Below, piece by piece: positions 8,974 through 17,776 of a stretch of 64,000 bases of DNA. The position numbers were made by a program, and so were the translations under genes. The notes below the pieces were generated by a model. It saw nothing but the letters and a program-made list of their open reading frames with translations, did no database searches and was not told the DNA's origin. The stretch comes from Eubacteriales bacterium mix99 (lineage in GTDB: Bacteria; Bacillota; Clostridia; Caldicoprobacterales; DTU083): NCBI GenBank assembly GCA_038396605.1, contig CP121690.1:1396500-1460499 (forward strand), in the 5' to 3' direction. Positions within the stretch are counted from its first letter, which is position 1; each line of letters opens with the position of its first letter.

Positions 8974-10257
8974 CTAAAATACGAGGAAGCTTACAACAAG
9001 CAGGCCGACGATCGTGCTGATCATAATCGGGAGAATGGTTTTTTTCAGGTAGTCGTTTACATCCGTCTTGGTGAAGTCTGCCACCCATACATTCTGACTG
9101 TTCGTCGGGTCGCATACGGCCTGTACATTGGAATCAAGACGCAGGGCAAGCATGGCCGCAATGGGATTCATTCCTGCGGAAGCCAGCAGCGCAACAACTC
9201 CACTGCCCAGTCCCCAGACGTTGAGAGGACCGCGGTAGATGGCCAGAAAACTCAGCAAACCGAAAATCAGTACGAACGTGACAGCGTTGCCGGGAATAAT
9301 GGCGTGGATAAATGGTGCAAGAACGGTGGAAACCTCCGTACTGGTTACGGCGTCCAGCACCATGCCAATTCCGATCATCAGGGCTGCGGCGCCTGCCGTA
9401 TCCTGAATCCCTTCCACAAAGCCGGAAGAAACCACATGGATGACATTCCTGGGTGTGGATAAAATCAGCGTGATAACAATACCAATCATAATAGCGGGAA
9501 TAATCGGAATGCCCAGAAAAATCAGAATAACAGGGATGATCGGGGAGACGAGAGCAATGCTGCGGACGTTCTTCTGTCCGGCCGTGTCCTGTCCTTCCGG
9601 CATAGCCCAGGCCCTGCGCGTCGTTCCGCCTTTTTTGGTAAATCGTATAATCATAAAAATACCGACGAGAATCAGCGGGATCGCGCACAGCCAGGAATAG
9701 GACGTAACAGTGGCAAGGTCCAGACCCAATACATCAATGTAAACCGAAAGGGTGCCGGGACTAAACGTAACGCCCACGCCGTTGGCAAGAAGCAGAACCG
9801 TTCCTGCGGCCAGCGGGGATACGCCTGCGGAGATCATAATGGGAATGACGATGGTGCCCACCAGAATGATCATTCCGATTCCGTTGGAAGCGGCAAAGAT
9901 AACGGAGCAGATCGCAAAGAAGGTGAGGGCAATGGGAAGGGGACGGTCGCCTGCCAGTTCCGCCGCCTTGCGGATAATGGTTTTGGTAATGCCCACCTTC
10001 GTGAGAACCTTTCCGAACCAGCCACCGAAGAACAGGGCGGCGATGCTGCTTGCCATACGAATGGAGCCATCTCCCAGGACGGTCCCCATTACGGTGGCGC
10101 CGTCCTTCTCTGCATGAAGCAGCGGCATGCCTGCCACCACGGCAATTAAAATCGCCATGATGGGAAGGGCAAGAATTGTCGGCAGCTTGCGGGTCATCAT
10201 CAGCCCGACACTGACCAGAAAAATCAGCAGAATGCCGACAGCTTGGAATGTTTGCAT
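8974..10257 (-). CDS. ion-transporter-superfamily permease (GntP/CitMHS-like)
   Basis: The 427-aa integral membrane protein has about 11-12 hydrophobic helices and Gly/Pro-rich re-entrant-type stretches (IFAASNGIGMIILVGT, LLLANGVGVTFSPGT). The layout resembles gluconate/citrate/dicarboxylate secondary carriers. The C-terminal ALRLDSNVQAVCDPTNSQN segment may be substrate related. AGGAGGT precedes the ATG by 7 nt. It lies between an FAD oxidoreductase and the HyuA-like enzyme and probably imports their substrate, most likely an organic anion. The exact family cannot be settled without a profile search. Confidence 0.75.
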   Translation of the reverse strand: MQTFQAVGILLIFLVSVGLMMTRKLPTILALPIMAILIAVVAGMPLLHAEKDGATVMGTVLGDGSIRMASSIAALFFGGWFGKVLTKVGITKTIIRKAAELAGDRPLPIALTFFAICSVIFAASNGIGMIILVGTIVIPIMISAGVSPLAAGTVLLLANGVGVTFSPGTLSVYIDVLGLDLATVTSYSWLCAIPLILVGIFMIIRFTKKGGTTRRAWAMPEGQDTAGQKNVRSIALVSPIIPVILIFLGIPIIPAIMIGIVITLILSTPRNVIHVVSSGFVEGIQDTAGAAALMIGIGMVLDAVTSTEVSTVLAPFIHAIIPGNAVTFVLIFGLLSFLAIYRGPLNVWGLGSGVVALLASAGMNPIAAMLALRLDSNVQAVCDPTNSQNVWVADFTKTDVNDYLKKTILPIMISTIVGLLVVSFLVF

Positions 10258-10338
10258 ACAAATTACCTCCTGAATGTCGTAGTTACACCATGATTTTTAT
10301 TTCAGATCAGGTTGTGCTCCGGTCCATCCCTTCCCGGG

Positions 10339-11712
10339 TCAGACTTCCAGCAGCGCTCCCTGTTTTCTGAGCGTGTTCTGCAGCTTGCCGACAGCAATAT
10401 CTCCTACCGGCAGGTTCCCCCGCACTGCCATATCGGCGGCGATCCCGGCGGCCTGTCCCATGGAACCTACGGAAGGAGTCAGCCGGATGGAGGCCTGCGC
10501 TTCAAAGCTTGCGGAGGCACACCGCCCGGGGACCAGCAGATTCGGCACTTCCTTTGGAACCATGATTTCATAGGGAATGCTGTAATATCCGCCGGAATTC
10601 TTTCCTCCCACGTAATGGGTTTCGGTTCCCTGTCCGGAAGGGTTATGAATGTCAATGGGATATCCGGAAAGGCAGATCCGGCTGTCAAATTGCCTACCGC
10701 TCAGGATATCCTCTGCCGTAATCCGGTATTTTCCCACCAGCTGGCGGCTTCCGCGGATGCCTACGGACGGCCCGGTAAACTCCAGAATTGCACTTTCAAA
10801 TCCCGGCGCATGGCTGCGCAGAAAAGCGTCCAGCTCCGCACACTGTCTGCGCCCGGTTCTCTCCGCGTTGCTCAGGCCCTGGGCGCTGGTGGCATCTGCA
10901 TTCAGTATGCGCGTAGTATTGACAATAAATTCACCGGGATGACTGGTTTCAAACATCAGCACATCCTCCCGCGGAATGGAAAGCTCCCCATCCTTTGCAG
11001 CCTGTCTCCATAAGCTGTTGAATCCTGCCAGTGCAAAGGGAACGTCGGAATTCAGCAGATCCAGATTATGTTCCAGACGGGGGAAATCCTCCAGATGCCC
11101 TCTTACATAATCCTTCAGGGCTCTGGTATTCACATTCGCATATTTCATGTTCATTGTCATGGGCTGCGGGGCTTCATCCTCCGGACGGCCCCTGGTGTAT
11201 TCGCATCCGGACCAGGCCATGATGTCCCCGTCTCCGGTGGCGTCAATGTACACGGAACCGTGTACGGTATGCAGCCCGTCCTTGTTGCAGACGGTCAGCC
11301 CTGAAAGCCTGCCATGTTCCATCTCCACACCGCCCAGAAAGCTGTGCAGCAGGACATGGCATCCGGCTTCTTCCGCCATTTGATCCAGGATTCTTTTCAG
11401 GCCTTCCGGATCAAACGGAGTAACATGGCTGACATAGCGGGTGGTGTCGCGGACATGTCCTTTGGAATATCCGTTCTCTGTCAGTCTGTCCACGATCTCC
11501 TGCATCATTCCCCGGATGACCTGCTTTTCCCCCGCATGGAAGGTCATCATCGGTCCGACGCCGCATCCGGTCAGGCTGCCGCCCAGATAGCCGTTTTGTT
11601 CCACCACCAGGACAGAAGCGCCCTGTCGTCCTGCTGCGATGGCAGAGGTTGCCCCGGATACGCCGCCCCCGGCGATGATGACATCATAGTATTTCCGGTA
11701 CAAATCACTCAT
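10339..11712 (-). CDS. FAD-dependent oxidoreductase (FAD_oxidored type)
   Basis: This 457-aa flavoprotein begins with a dinucleotide-binding motif (VIIAGGGVSGATSAIAAGRQ), followed by VLVVEQNGYLGG and GCGVGPMM. A second conserved region is VYIDATGDGDIMAWSGCEY, and the C-terminal FAD contact is RCASASFEAQASIRLTPS. Proteins of this type are often annotated as FAD-dependent oxidoreductases of unknown substrate and frequently sit in carbohydrate or organic-acid operons. AAGGAG lies 8 nt before the ATG. It is the first gene of the leftward operon and is divergent from the RpiR regulator, which probably controls it. Confidence 0.85.
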   Translation of the reverse strand: MSDLYRKYYDVIIAGGGVSGATSAIAAGRQGASVLVVEQNGYLGGSLTGCGVGPMMTFHAGEKQVIRGMMQEIVDRLTENGYSKGHVRDTTRYVSHVTPFDPEGLKRILDQMAEEAGCHVLLHSFLGGVEMEHGRLSGLTVCNKDGLHTVHGSVYIDATGDGDIMAWSGCEYTRGRPEDEAPQPMTMNMKYANVNTRALKDYVRGHLEDFPRLEHNLDLLNSDVPFALAGFNSLWRQAAKDGELSIPREDVLMFETSHPGEFIVNTTRILNADATSAQGLSNAERTGRRQCAELDAFLRSHAPGFESAILEFTGPSVGIRGSRQLVGKYRITAEDILSGRQFDSRICLSGYPIDIHNPSGQGTETHYVGGKNSGGYYSIPYEIMVPKEVPNLLVPGRCASASFEAQASIRLTPSVGSMGQAAGIAADMAVRGNLPVGDIAVGKLQNTLRKQGALLEV

Positions 11713-12082
11713 GACAAAATCTCCTTATCGTCTGACGTTTGGCTGAATTTTTCCATGGATAGTATTCTCCTGATTTTTAAACCGTATCAGCCGTTTTCAA
11801 TCTCCCGGTATGAATTTATTCCCAAATAAATTTTCCTTTGGATTTTCTTTCATTTTCTCCATTTCTCTTATCCTTACACCGTCATGCTATCATTTATATC
11901 ATAAACTGTCAATATAGTTGATGCAAAAATTCGCTGTATATCAAAAATATGAATGATGCCAGATCTGAATCATTTTATGCTTCGATCCGAATCATCGTTT
12001 ATGTTTTTTATGGTACCCTTCATCTTTCATTGCATTTTGTCGTCTTCTAAGGTATGATGAAACATGGGAAGGAGGTGCCCAA
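11713..12082. other. divergent intergenic region with candidate RpiR operators
   Basis: A 370-bp region separates the FAD oxidoreductase (minus) and RpiR (plus) genes. It holds a minus-strand promoter (11884-11912) and, nearer the RpiR gene, a direct repeat GATCTGAATCATTTTATG (11962-11979) and GATCCGAATCATCGTTTATG (11984-12003), with a flanking AATGAT/ATCATT inverted pair. I see no coding potential. Confidence 0.65.
11884..11912 (-). promoter_or_regulatory. sigma-A promoter for the FAD oxidoreductase operon
   Basis: On the minus strand: TTGACA (complement of 11907-11912), a 17-nt spacer, then TAGCAT (complement of 11884-11889). It would give a leader of about 170 nt. Confidence 0.5.
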
Positions 12083-12928
12083 TTGGCGCCTGTTATTGCT
12101 AAAATCGTTTCCATGCAGCCAAATTTCACGGTTGGTGAAAATGAAATCGCACAGTATATCATTCATCATCCGGATGCCGTCATTGCTTCCACCATCAGTG
12201 ATGTGGTGAAAGAAACGGGTACCAGCGAGGCTTCCCTGAACCGGTTTTGCAAAAAGCTCGGGTATAAGGGATTCAACCGGTTGAAAGTGGCTCTGGCACA
12301 GGAAAGTGCCTATACCCAAATGACGCAGGCAACACCTTCGGCGGGTGTGAACCGGATTGCTGCCCTGTGCCAGGACTATCAGCGTGTCCTGCTCAATACC
12401 ACGGCAATGCTGGATGAGACCATTATCCGGAGTGCGGTGAAAGCTCTCCGGACGGCCGGGATGATATATGTTTTCGGTCTTCCGGACACTTCTCCGGTGG
12501 CGTTGGAATTTGCCAACAAGCTTACCCTGGTGGGAATCCCTAATAAGGCAGTATGCGACATTACCAATATTCAAATGGAATGCAGCCATTTGGGAAAGAG
12601 CGATTTTGTGGTCTTTATCCTTTCCACGGTGTTTGAAAGGGATATTCTGCCTGTCCTGCAGCTGATGCACGAACGGGAAGCCAAAAGCCTGATCATTACC
12701 AGCTACGATGCGCCACAGCTGGAGTCCCTGGCGGATATGAAGCTGATTACCAGTGATATCATTACGACGCAGAATGCGATGTCCATCTCCAACAATCTGA
12801 TTTTTCTGTATGTAGTGGATGTGCTGTATGCTTCCCTTCTGGACAGCGACAGGTCCCTGCGGGAGAAAAAAATGAACAGCGATGCCATGCTCAGGATGCA
12901 GCGGAATCTGAATGATTATGATTTTTGA
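12083..12928 (+). CDS. MurR/RpiR family transcriptional regulator
   Basis: This 281-aa protein has an N-terminal helix-turn-helix (ISDVVKETGTSEASLNRFCK, about residues 38-58, then KLGYKGFNRLKVAL) and a C-terminal SIS sugar-phosphate-binding domain (IYVFGLPDTSPVALEFANKL). The start is TTG at 12083, fixed by AAGGAGGTG at 12069-12077. The ATG at 12064 lies upstream of this Shine-Dalgarno. It is divergent from the FAD oxidoreductase-HyuA operon and is the natural candidate regulator, with a phosphorylated metabolite as effector. The two following genes lie on the same strand but with gaps. Confidence 0.93.
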   Translation: MAPVIAKIVSMQPNFTVGENEIAQYIIHHPDAVIASTISDVVKETGTSEASLNRFCKKLGYKGFNRLKVALAQESAYTQMTQATPSAGVNRIAALCQDYQRVLLNTTAMLDETIIRSAVKALRTAGMIYVFGLPDTSPVALEFANKLTLVGIPNKAVCDITNIQMECSHLGKSDFVVFILSTVFERDILPVLQLMHEREAKSLIITSYDAPQLESLADMKLITSDIITTQNAMSISNNLIFLYVVDVLYASLLDSDRSLREKKMNSDAMLRMQRNLNDYDF

Positions 12929-13045
12929 ATCCATCTGCTGCGAAAGCGCCGTTTTTTGTCCCTTTTGAATGGCCTGACGCTTTTCATTTTCCGGTATTTG
13001 AGATACAATAAGGAAGGATTAAGGGCAGTAACAGGAGTTGAAAAT

Positions 13046-14257
13046 ATGAGGACGAGATTTGCAGTGGAAGATGAAGTGATTCAGACTGCTGTTTTAAAGA
13101 ACTATGGGATTTCGATTCAAAAACCTGTATTTCTCCCCAATGGGGACATTTCTTATGTCTATCGGATCATCGGCGCCGATGGGATAAAATATTCCATGAA
13201 GTTGTTTGACAAGAACACCCGAAGCGGAAGGAAAGGCATCCGGTATCTGAAATTTTCCCTTCCGGTCACATGGGACATGTATGACCGGGGACTTTATCAG
13301 AACATTTCTTATCCGATTCCGGATGATCATGGGGATTTTGTAGTGGATATTGGCCCGGCGAAGATCGTACTCTTTTCCTTCCGGGAAGGAAAAACATTGG
13401 AGGAGTCCAGTCCTTTCTGCCGGGAAGTTTTGGAAAAGGCGGCAAATGGCATTGCCTGCATCCATGATCTGACAGGTCAGATGCATTTTCAGGCGATGCG
13501 GATCGAGGATTTTGACCTTTCCTTCCTGAAGGGCTTGGAAACAAATATGGAATGCCTGGAGCAGATTCAAGGGGAACGTCATACGTATGTCATGCAGGAT
13601 GTCATTGCCGATCTGGGGGACCTTTCTGGGGAAATGAGCGAAGAAATGTGGCCAGGCGAAAAAACAGGAGTAGGGAAAGAGACGGGATCAGGCAGAGAAG
13701 GCGGGAAAGGAAGCAGAGCCAGCAGGGAGATCGGTTCGAAAACCTATTCGGGAAAACAGGTCCGGCAATTTACCGATCCGGCGATTCAGGCATTGTGTGA
13801 TGCGGTTCTGCCACAAAAGGAAACGATCCTGAGTTTTATCGACCGGCTCTATCGGCACCGGGAGCAGATTGATTATGATCCCTACGATATGGTCCTGACT
13901 TACGGCGATCCGCGGGGGAAAAATCTGTTGCTGGATTCGCAGGGAGACCTTTGTTTCATCGACTGGGGATCTGCCAGAATTGCGCCGCGGGAGGCTGATC
14001 TGCAGTGCTTTCTGACGGAGGATTTTGACTTTTTCCTGGAGAAGTACGAAGCGGCATGCGCTGGTCCCTTCCGGCCGGATCCCAATCTCCTGGGGTATTA
14101 TGTCTTCCGGACCCGCTTAAGCGGTCTGGCGGATCGGATTTCCGGCGTGCTTCACGGGAGTCCGAACAGGGAGCAGAATCAAAGCGATCTGGAATATATC
14201 ACCCATCAGGATGTCGGCCAATGGGAAGAGCTGGGCCAGCGAATACAGCAGATTTAG
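13046..14257 (+). CDS. aminoglycoside-phosphotransferase/choline-kinase-like protein
   Basis: This 403-aa protein has an APH-type kinase fold. Around residues 283-315 it shows the catalytic loop YGDPRGKNLLLD and the metal-binding IDWGSARIAPREADL (Brenner motif, with Tyr replacing the usual His of HGD). The N-terminal lobe (PVFLPNGDISYVYRI, KYSMKLFDK) fits ATP binding. The start is ATG 13046, with AGGAG 8 nt before. A low-complexity insert of about 40 residues (about 198-236, rich in G, E, K, S, R) interrupts the protein between the lobes. The substrate is unknown; antibiotic resistance should not be assumed, since many such kinases act on metabolites. Confidence 0.75.
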   Translation: MRTRFAVEDEVIQTAVLKNYGISIQKPVFLPNGDISYVYRIIGADGIKYSMKLFDKNTRSGRKGIRYLKFSLPVTWDMYDRGLYQNISYPIPDDHGDFVVDIGPAKIVLFSFREGKTLEESSPFCREVLEKAANGIACIHDLTGQMHFQAMRIEDFDLSFLKGLETNMECLEQIQGERHTYVMQDVIADLGDLSGEMSEEMWPGEKTGVGKETGSGREGGKGSRASREIGSKTYSGKQVRQFTDPAIQALCDAVLPQKETILSFIDRLYRHREQIDYDPYDMVLTYGDPRGKNLLLDSQGDLCFIDWGSARIAPREADLQCFLTEDFDFFLEKYEAACAGPFRPDPNLLGYYVFRTRLSGLADRISGVLHGSPNREQNQSDLEYITHQDVGQWEELGQRIQQI

Positions 14258-14355
14258 CTGTTCCTTTTGGAACAGTACTATCATAATGCGGTCACGATAC
14301 AGTCGCAATGCCGGTTCCGGCATGCATCCGGAAAGGTATTTGGGGGGGAGAACAA

Positions 14356-15801
14356 ATGACCTATGATCTGATTGTCATCGGCGGAGGGCCGGCAGGGTAT
14401 CTGGCGGCGGAACGAGCCGGGCAGGCAGGCCTGCACCCTCTGCTGATAGAAAAGGAGCATCTGGGAGGAGTCTGCCTCAACGAAGGCTGCATTCCGACCA
14501 AAACAATGCTGTATTCCGCCAAAATCTGTGATCAGGCAAGGAATGGAAAGCCTTACGGAGTCCGGGCCGGGGAGGTAACGCTGGATCACGGGGCGGTTCT
14601 CCGGAGAAAGGGCAAAACCGTCCGCAAACTGGTGGCGGGAATCCGGGCCGGGCTGAAAAACTGCGGAGCGGACGTGAGAATGGGATCGGCTGAAATCCTG
14701 GCCCGCGATGCAGAAAGGTTTCAGATAAGGATCAGTAGCGGGTCAGGCAACGGAGCGGCAGGGACTGCCGGGAAAAGGGAAGCGGATCTTCCGGAGGAAG
14801 ATGCGGTTGTTACCGGAAAACATCTGCTTCTTGCCACTGGTTCCGTGCCGGTGATACCTTCCATATCAGGCGTCGCAGAGGGAATGGAAAACGGAACGGT
14901 GCTGACCAGCCGGGAAATACTGGATCTTCCGGAGGTTCCGCACAGCCTTGTCATTGTGGGAGGCGGAATCATCGGACTGGAGATGGCCTCCTATTTTCAT
15001 TCGGCAGGCAGCAAGGTAACCGTTGTGGAGATGCTGGACCACATTGCGGGGAATACGGACCGGGAGATTGCGCAGATCCTGAGAAAGGATTATCAGAAGA
15101 AAGGCATGATATTTTATCTGAATACCCGGGTGACTCAGGTAAAGGATGGTGCAGTCGTCTGTGAGTCCCATGACCATGGAGATTCCCATGGAAAGACATT
15201 TTCCCTGACAGCGGACCGGATTCTTCTGAGCATCGGCAGAGAGCCGCAGACGGCAGGCCTTGGGCTGGAGCATATCGGGGTGGAATTGGATCATGGACGG
15301 GTCCGGACAGACGGGAGATGCTGCACCAATGTACCCGATGTATATGCAGCCGGGGATATCAACGGCATATCCATGCTTGCCCACACGGCTTACCGGGAAG
15401 CGGAAGTGGCGGTCAACAATATCCTGGGGAAAGCGGATCGGATGCAGTATCATGCAGTTCCTTCCGTTATTTATACCAACCCTGAGGTTGCCGGAACGGG
15501 AGAGACCGAGGAAACCGCAGCAGCAAAGGGATTGGACTGCAAGGTTGTCGGACTGTCTATGAATTACAGCGGAAGATATATGGCGGAGAATGAAAGAGGA
15601 GACGGGATCTGCAAGGTTTTGGCCGAAAGGGAATCGCAGAGGATTATCGGTGTGCATCTGATTGGGAACTATTCCTCTGAAATTATATATGGTGCTGCGC
15701 TGATGATTGAAAGGGGAATGCAGGTGCAGGATATCAAAAAAATGATATTCCCGCACCCCACGGTCAGCGAAATCATTCGGGAAGCGATGTTTGAATTGTA
15801 A
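14356..15801 (+). CDS. lpdA: dihydrolipoyl dehydrogenase-type flavoprotein disulfide reductase
   Basis: This 481-aa protein has an N-terminal FAD motif (DLIVIGGGPAGYLAAE), a redox-active disulfide in CLNEGCIPTK (Cys40/Cys45), an NAD motif (LVIVGGGIIGLEMASYF), and the dimerisation-domain end HPTVSEIIREAMFEL with the catalytic His. This is the E3 pattern. A low-complexity insert (about residues 122-156: SGSGNGAAGTAG, KREADLPEED) interrupts the FAD domain. ATG 14356 follows a strong GGGGGGAG sequence. No lipoyl-bearing E2, E1 or glycine-cleavage gene is nearby, so its partner complex is unknown. It follows the kinase gene by about 100 nt. Confidence 0.88.
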   Translation: MTYDLIVIGGGPAGYLAAERAGQAGLHPLLIEKEHLGGVCLNEGCIPTKTMLYSAKICDQARNGKPYGVRAGEVTLDHGAVLRRKGKTVRKLVAGIRAGLKNCGADVRMGSAEILARDAERFQIRISSGSGNGAAGTAGKREADLPEEDAVVTGKHLLLATGSVPVIPSISGVAEGMENGTVLTSREILDLPEVPHSLVIVGGGIIGLEMASYFHSAGSKVTVVEMLDHIAGNTDREIAQILRKDYQKKGMIFYLNTRVTQVKDGAVVCESHDHGDSHGKTFSLTADRILLSIGREPQTAGLGLEHIGVELDHGRVRTDGRCCTNVPDVYAAGDINGISMLAHTAYREAEVAVNNILGKADRMQYHAVPSVIYTNPEVAGTGETEETAAAKGLDCKVVGLSMNYSGRYMAENERGDGICKVLAERESQRIIGVHLIGNYSSEIIYGAALMIERGMQVQDIKKMIFPHPTVSEIIREAMFEL

Positions 15802-15813
15802 GAAAATGAACAG

Positions 15814-15848
15814 AAAAAGGTTGCGGAGGAGTCTCTGCAGCCTTTTTG
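15814..15848. terminator. bidirectional Rho-independent terminator
   Basis: AAAAAGGTTGC pairs with GCAGCCTTTTT (11 pairs with one wobble) across a 12-nt loop. T-runs follow on both strands. It separates the convergent lpdA-like and ADP-ribosylglycohydrolase genes. Confidence 0.8.
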
Positions 15849-15880
15849 AAGTAATTACTCCCGGCTTTTTTATCTGGCTT

Positions 15881-17317
15881 TTATCCAAGAATAGTAATCG
15901 GGATCAATCCGACAGACGGGCGTCCCGGGGCGGTGACCTCCGCAAGAATCCGGTTCATGGGCTCCACTTTTTCATTCGCGGTGATTTTTGCCGACCAGAT
16001 CGCCGATGCATTGCTGCTGTGGGGCAGGTATACATCCCGCCGCCAGCCGTCCGCACTCCAGCCCTCCGGCAGGAAAAGCCGGATATGAAGGTGCCTGGCT
16101 TCCCTCGTTTTATTGAAAAAGCGGATTTTGATCCGGATACTGCCCATGGGCTCCATTACGGGCTTCGCATCAAATTCCACCCTCGCGCTGGCATAGATGA
16201 AGTCGACAGAGTAGGAATATCCCGGCATATCGTAAAGCCTGGCTGCAAATGTGGGATCTGACAGTGCCTCCACTTCCTCAACGGTCATTTCCCTGCCGGA
16301 TTCGATGGCTGGATCGACGAGCTGTACGGCTGCCTGATTGGCCTTCAGAACCGTGGGAATCATGGAACAGACCCGCTCTGTCAATTCCGTGCAGGATTTG
16401 GCAAATCCAATGCAGGAGTTGTCCAGGGATACGGTAACAATATCATCTCCGATATGCCCTCTCCAGTCTTCTGGGATTCCATCCATGCCGCCAAGGATGC
16501 CGAGCAGGGCTCCCACCGTGGCGCCGGTGCAGTCCGTGTCATCCCCGCAATTGATGGCAAGGATCATGGAACGTTTGAAATTCCCATTGCCATAGAGCAG
16601 GCCCAGCACCACAAACCCAAGGTTTGCCGGCGCCTGGAACCAGCCGAGATCCGCACTGTCCTCCACCAGACGGCTGCGGGTGGTTTTCCAGTCCAGCCCC
16701 TTGTCATAACAATCCAGGACCAGCCGGATGCTTCTGGAAACGCGGCAGCCGGAAGGAATTTTCGAGAGGCCGATTCCAATCAGTTTTCGGATGTCCGAAA
16801 CCACGAACGCTGCACTTTCCATGGCAGCGGTGAAGAATTCCGCATAGGTGCCTTCTCCCATACCGTGATCCACGCAGGCATCCTGCAGGGCATACCGGAT
16901 GGCGATGTCCGGGCAGCCGGGCGCCAGGCAGGCCCATATTTCAGAGCGGATCCAGGCTCCGTTGGAATGTTTCCAGTTGTTTTGATATTGTCCGGACAGG
17001 GGAGGCAAAAGCCCGGCTTTCAGATTGGCTTTGCCAATGCCGTATTCGTTCCAATGGGGAGTGATGTAGCTGATCCAGTATTCTCCCAGGATCTGTGCGT
17101 TCAGATTGTATGGGCCGTGTTCTTCCATGGCAAGCAGCCAGACCAGCTGCAGATCCAGATCATCATTGGGCAGTGGCTTGCCGCTGGGCGTAACAAATCC
17201 CCGGATATCCTGCATTTCCGTTTTGCCTTCATACGGCGTTCCCATGGTGCCGCCGATGTTCTTGCCGATCCAGCAGGCGTGGATCCGATCTTTCAGTACG
17301 GCTTTGCTGAGTTTCAT
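15881..17317 (-). CDS. ADP-ribosylglycohydrolase family protein with C-terminal extension
   Basis: This 478-aa protein removes ADP-ribose-like groups or acts on related N-glycosides. The ARH fold shows its binuclear-metal motifs: GKPLPNDDLDLQLVWLLAME in the first half, then NCGDDTDCTGATVGALLGIL near residue 285. The N-terminal IHACWIGKNIGGTMGTPYEG is typical of the family. The C-terminal approximately 100 residues (IYASARVEFDAKP onward) look like a beta-sandwich domain. The start is ATG 17317, with AGGAGAGC upstream; the reading frame extends further but without a ribosome binding site. A TATAAT box lies at 17424-17429 on the minus strand, without a clear -35. It is divergent from a sugar-binding lipoprotein gene, so a metabolic (glycoside) role is as likely as protein de-ADP-ribosylation. 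Confidence 0.85.
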   Translation of the reverse strand: MKLSKAVLKDRIHACWIGKNIGGTMGTPYEGKTEMQDIRGFVTPSGKPLPNDDLDLQLVWLLAMEEHGPYNLNAQILGEYWISYITPHWNEYGIGKANLKAGLLPPLSGQYQNNWKHSNGAWIRSEIWACLAPGCPDIAIRYALQDACVDHGMGEGTYAEFFTAAMESAAFVVSDIRKLIGIGLSKIPSGCRVSRSIRLVLDCYDKGLDWKTTRSRLVEDSADLGWFQAPANLGFVVLGLLYGNGNFKRSMILAINCGDDTDCTGATVGALLGILGGMDGIPEDWRGHIGDDIVTVSLDNSCIGFAKSCTELTERVCSMIPTVLKANQAAVQLVDPAIESGREMTVEEVEALSDPTFAARLYDMPGYSYSVDFIYASARVEFDAKPVMEPMGSIRIKIRFFNKTREARHLHIRLFLPEGWSADGWRRDVYLPHSSNASAIWSAKITANEKVEPMNRILAEVTAPGRPSVGLIPITILG

Positions 17318-17776
17318 TTCTTGCTCTCCTTTCGGATGGTTATGTTTTGTATGAATGACGGGAACAGACAGATAAGGAATCGTGGTGTTACCAAAAGTTT
17401 TGACGATCAAATCAACAAACCATATTATATCATGATTTCGCTGACCGGGAATGAGCGAAATAAAACAGAGCGTAAATATTTATTGCTGCATATTCTTTCT
17501 TCTTTTATACATTGCCTTTTTTCATGGTGCTTCTTCGAAAGTTAAGGAATGCATACTCTTCATTTAGTTTGGCATATTGAACGCGATATTTCGGCAGGAT
17601 ACAATATAAACAGTAAGGAACCGGTTCTATTTCGAAATCAAATCAATGAAAGGCAGAGATCAAGTTGTGAAACAAGTCGCGGCGACGGGGATCCAGGATT
17701 ATAAAGTGGTTAGGATGGATTCAGAAATAAGAATAAGTGAGGCATCAATTAAGATACCTTCATGGGAGGAATAGAT
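17318..17776. other. divergent intergenic region
   Basis: The 459-bp region between the ADP-ribosylglycohydrolase and binding-protein genes holds a good plus-strand promoter at 17577-17605. I see no other structure with confidence. Confidence 0.6.
17577..17605 (+). promoter_or_regulatory. sigma-A promoter for sugar importer operon
   Basis: TTGAAC (17577-17582), a 17-nt spacer, then TACAAT (17600-17605). The leader to the lipoprotein start is about 165 nt. Confidence 0.7.

Noticed and set aside
14258-14275. CTGTTCC/GGAACAG hairpin after the kinase gene
   Set aside because: Perfect 7-bp stem but no T-run; too weak to call a terminator.
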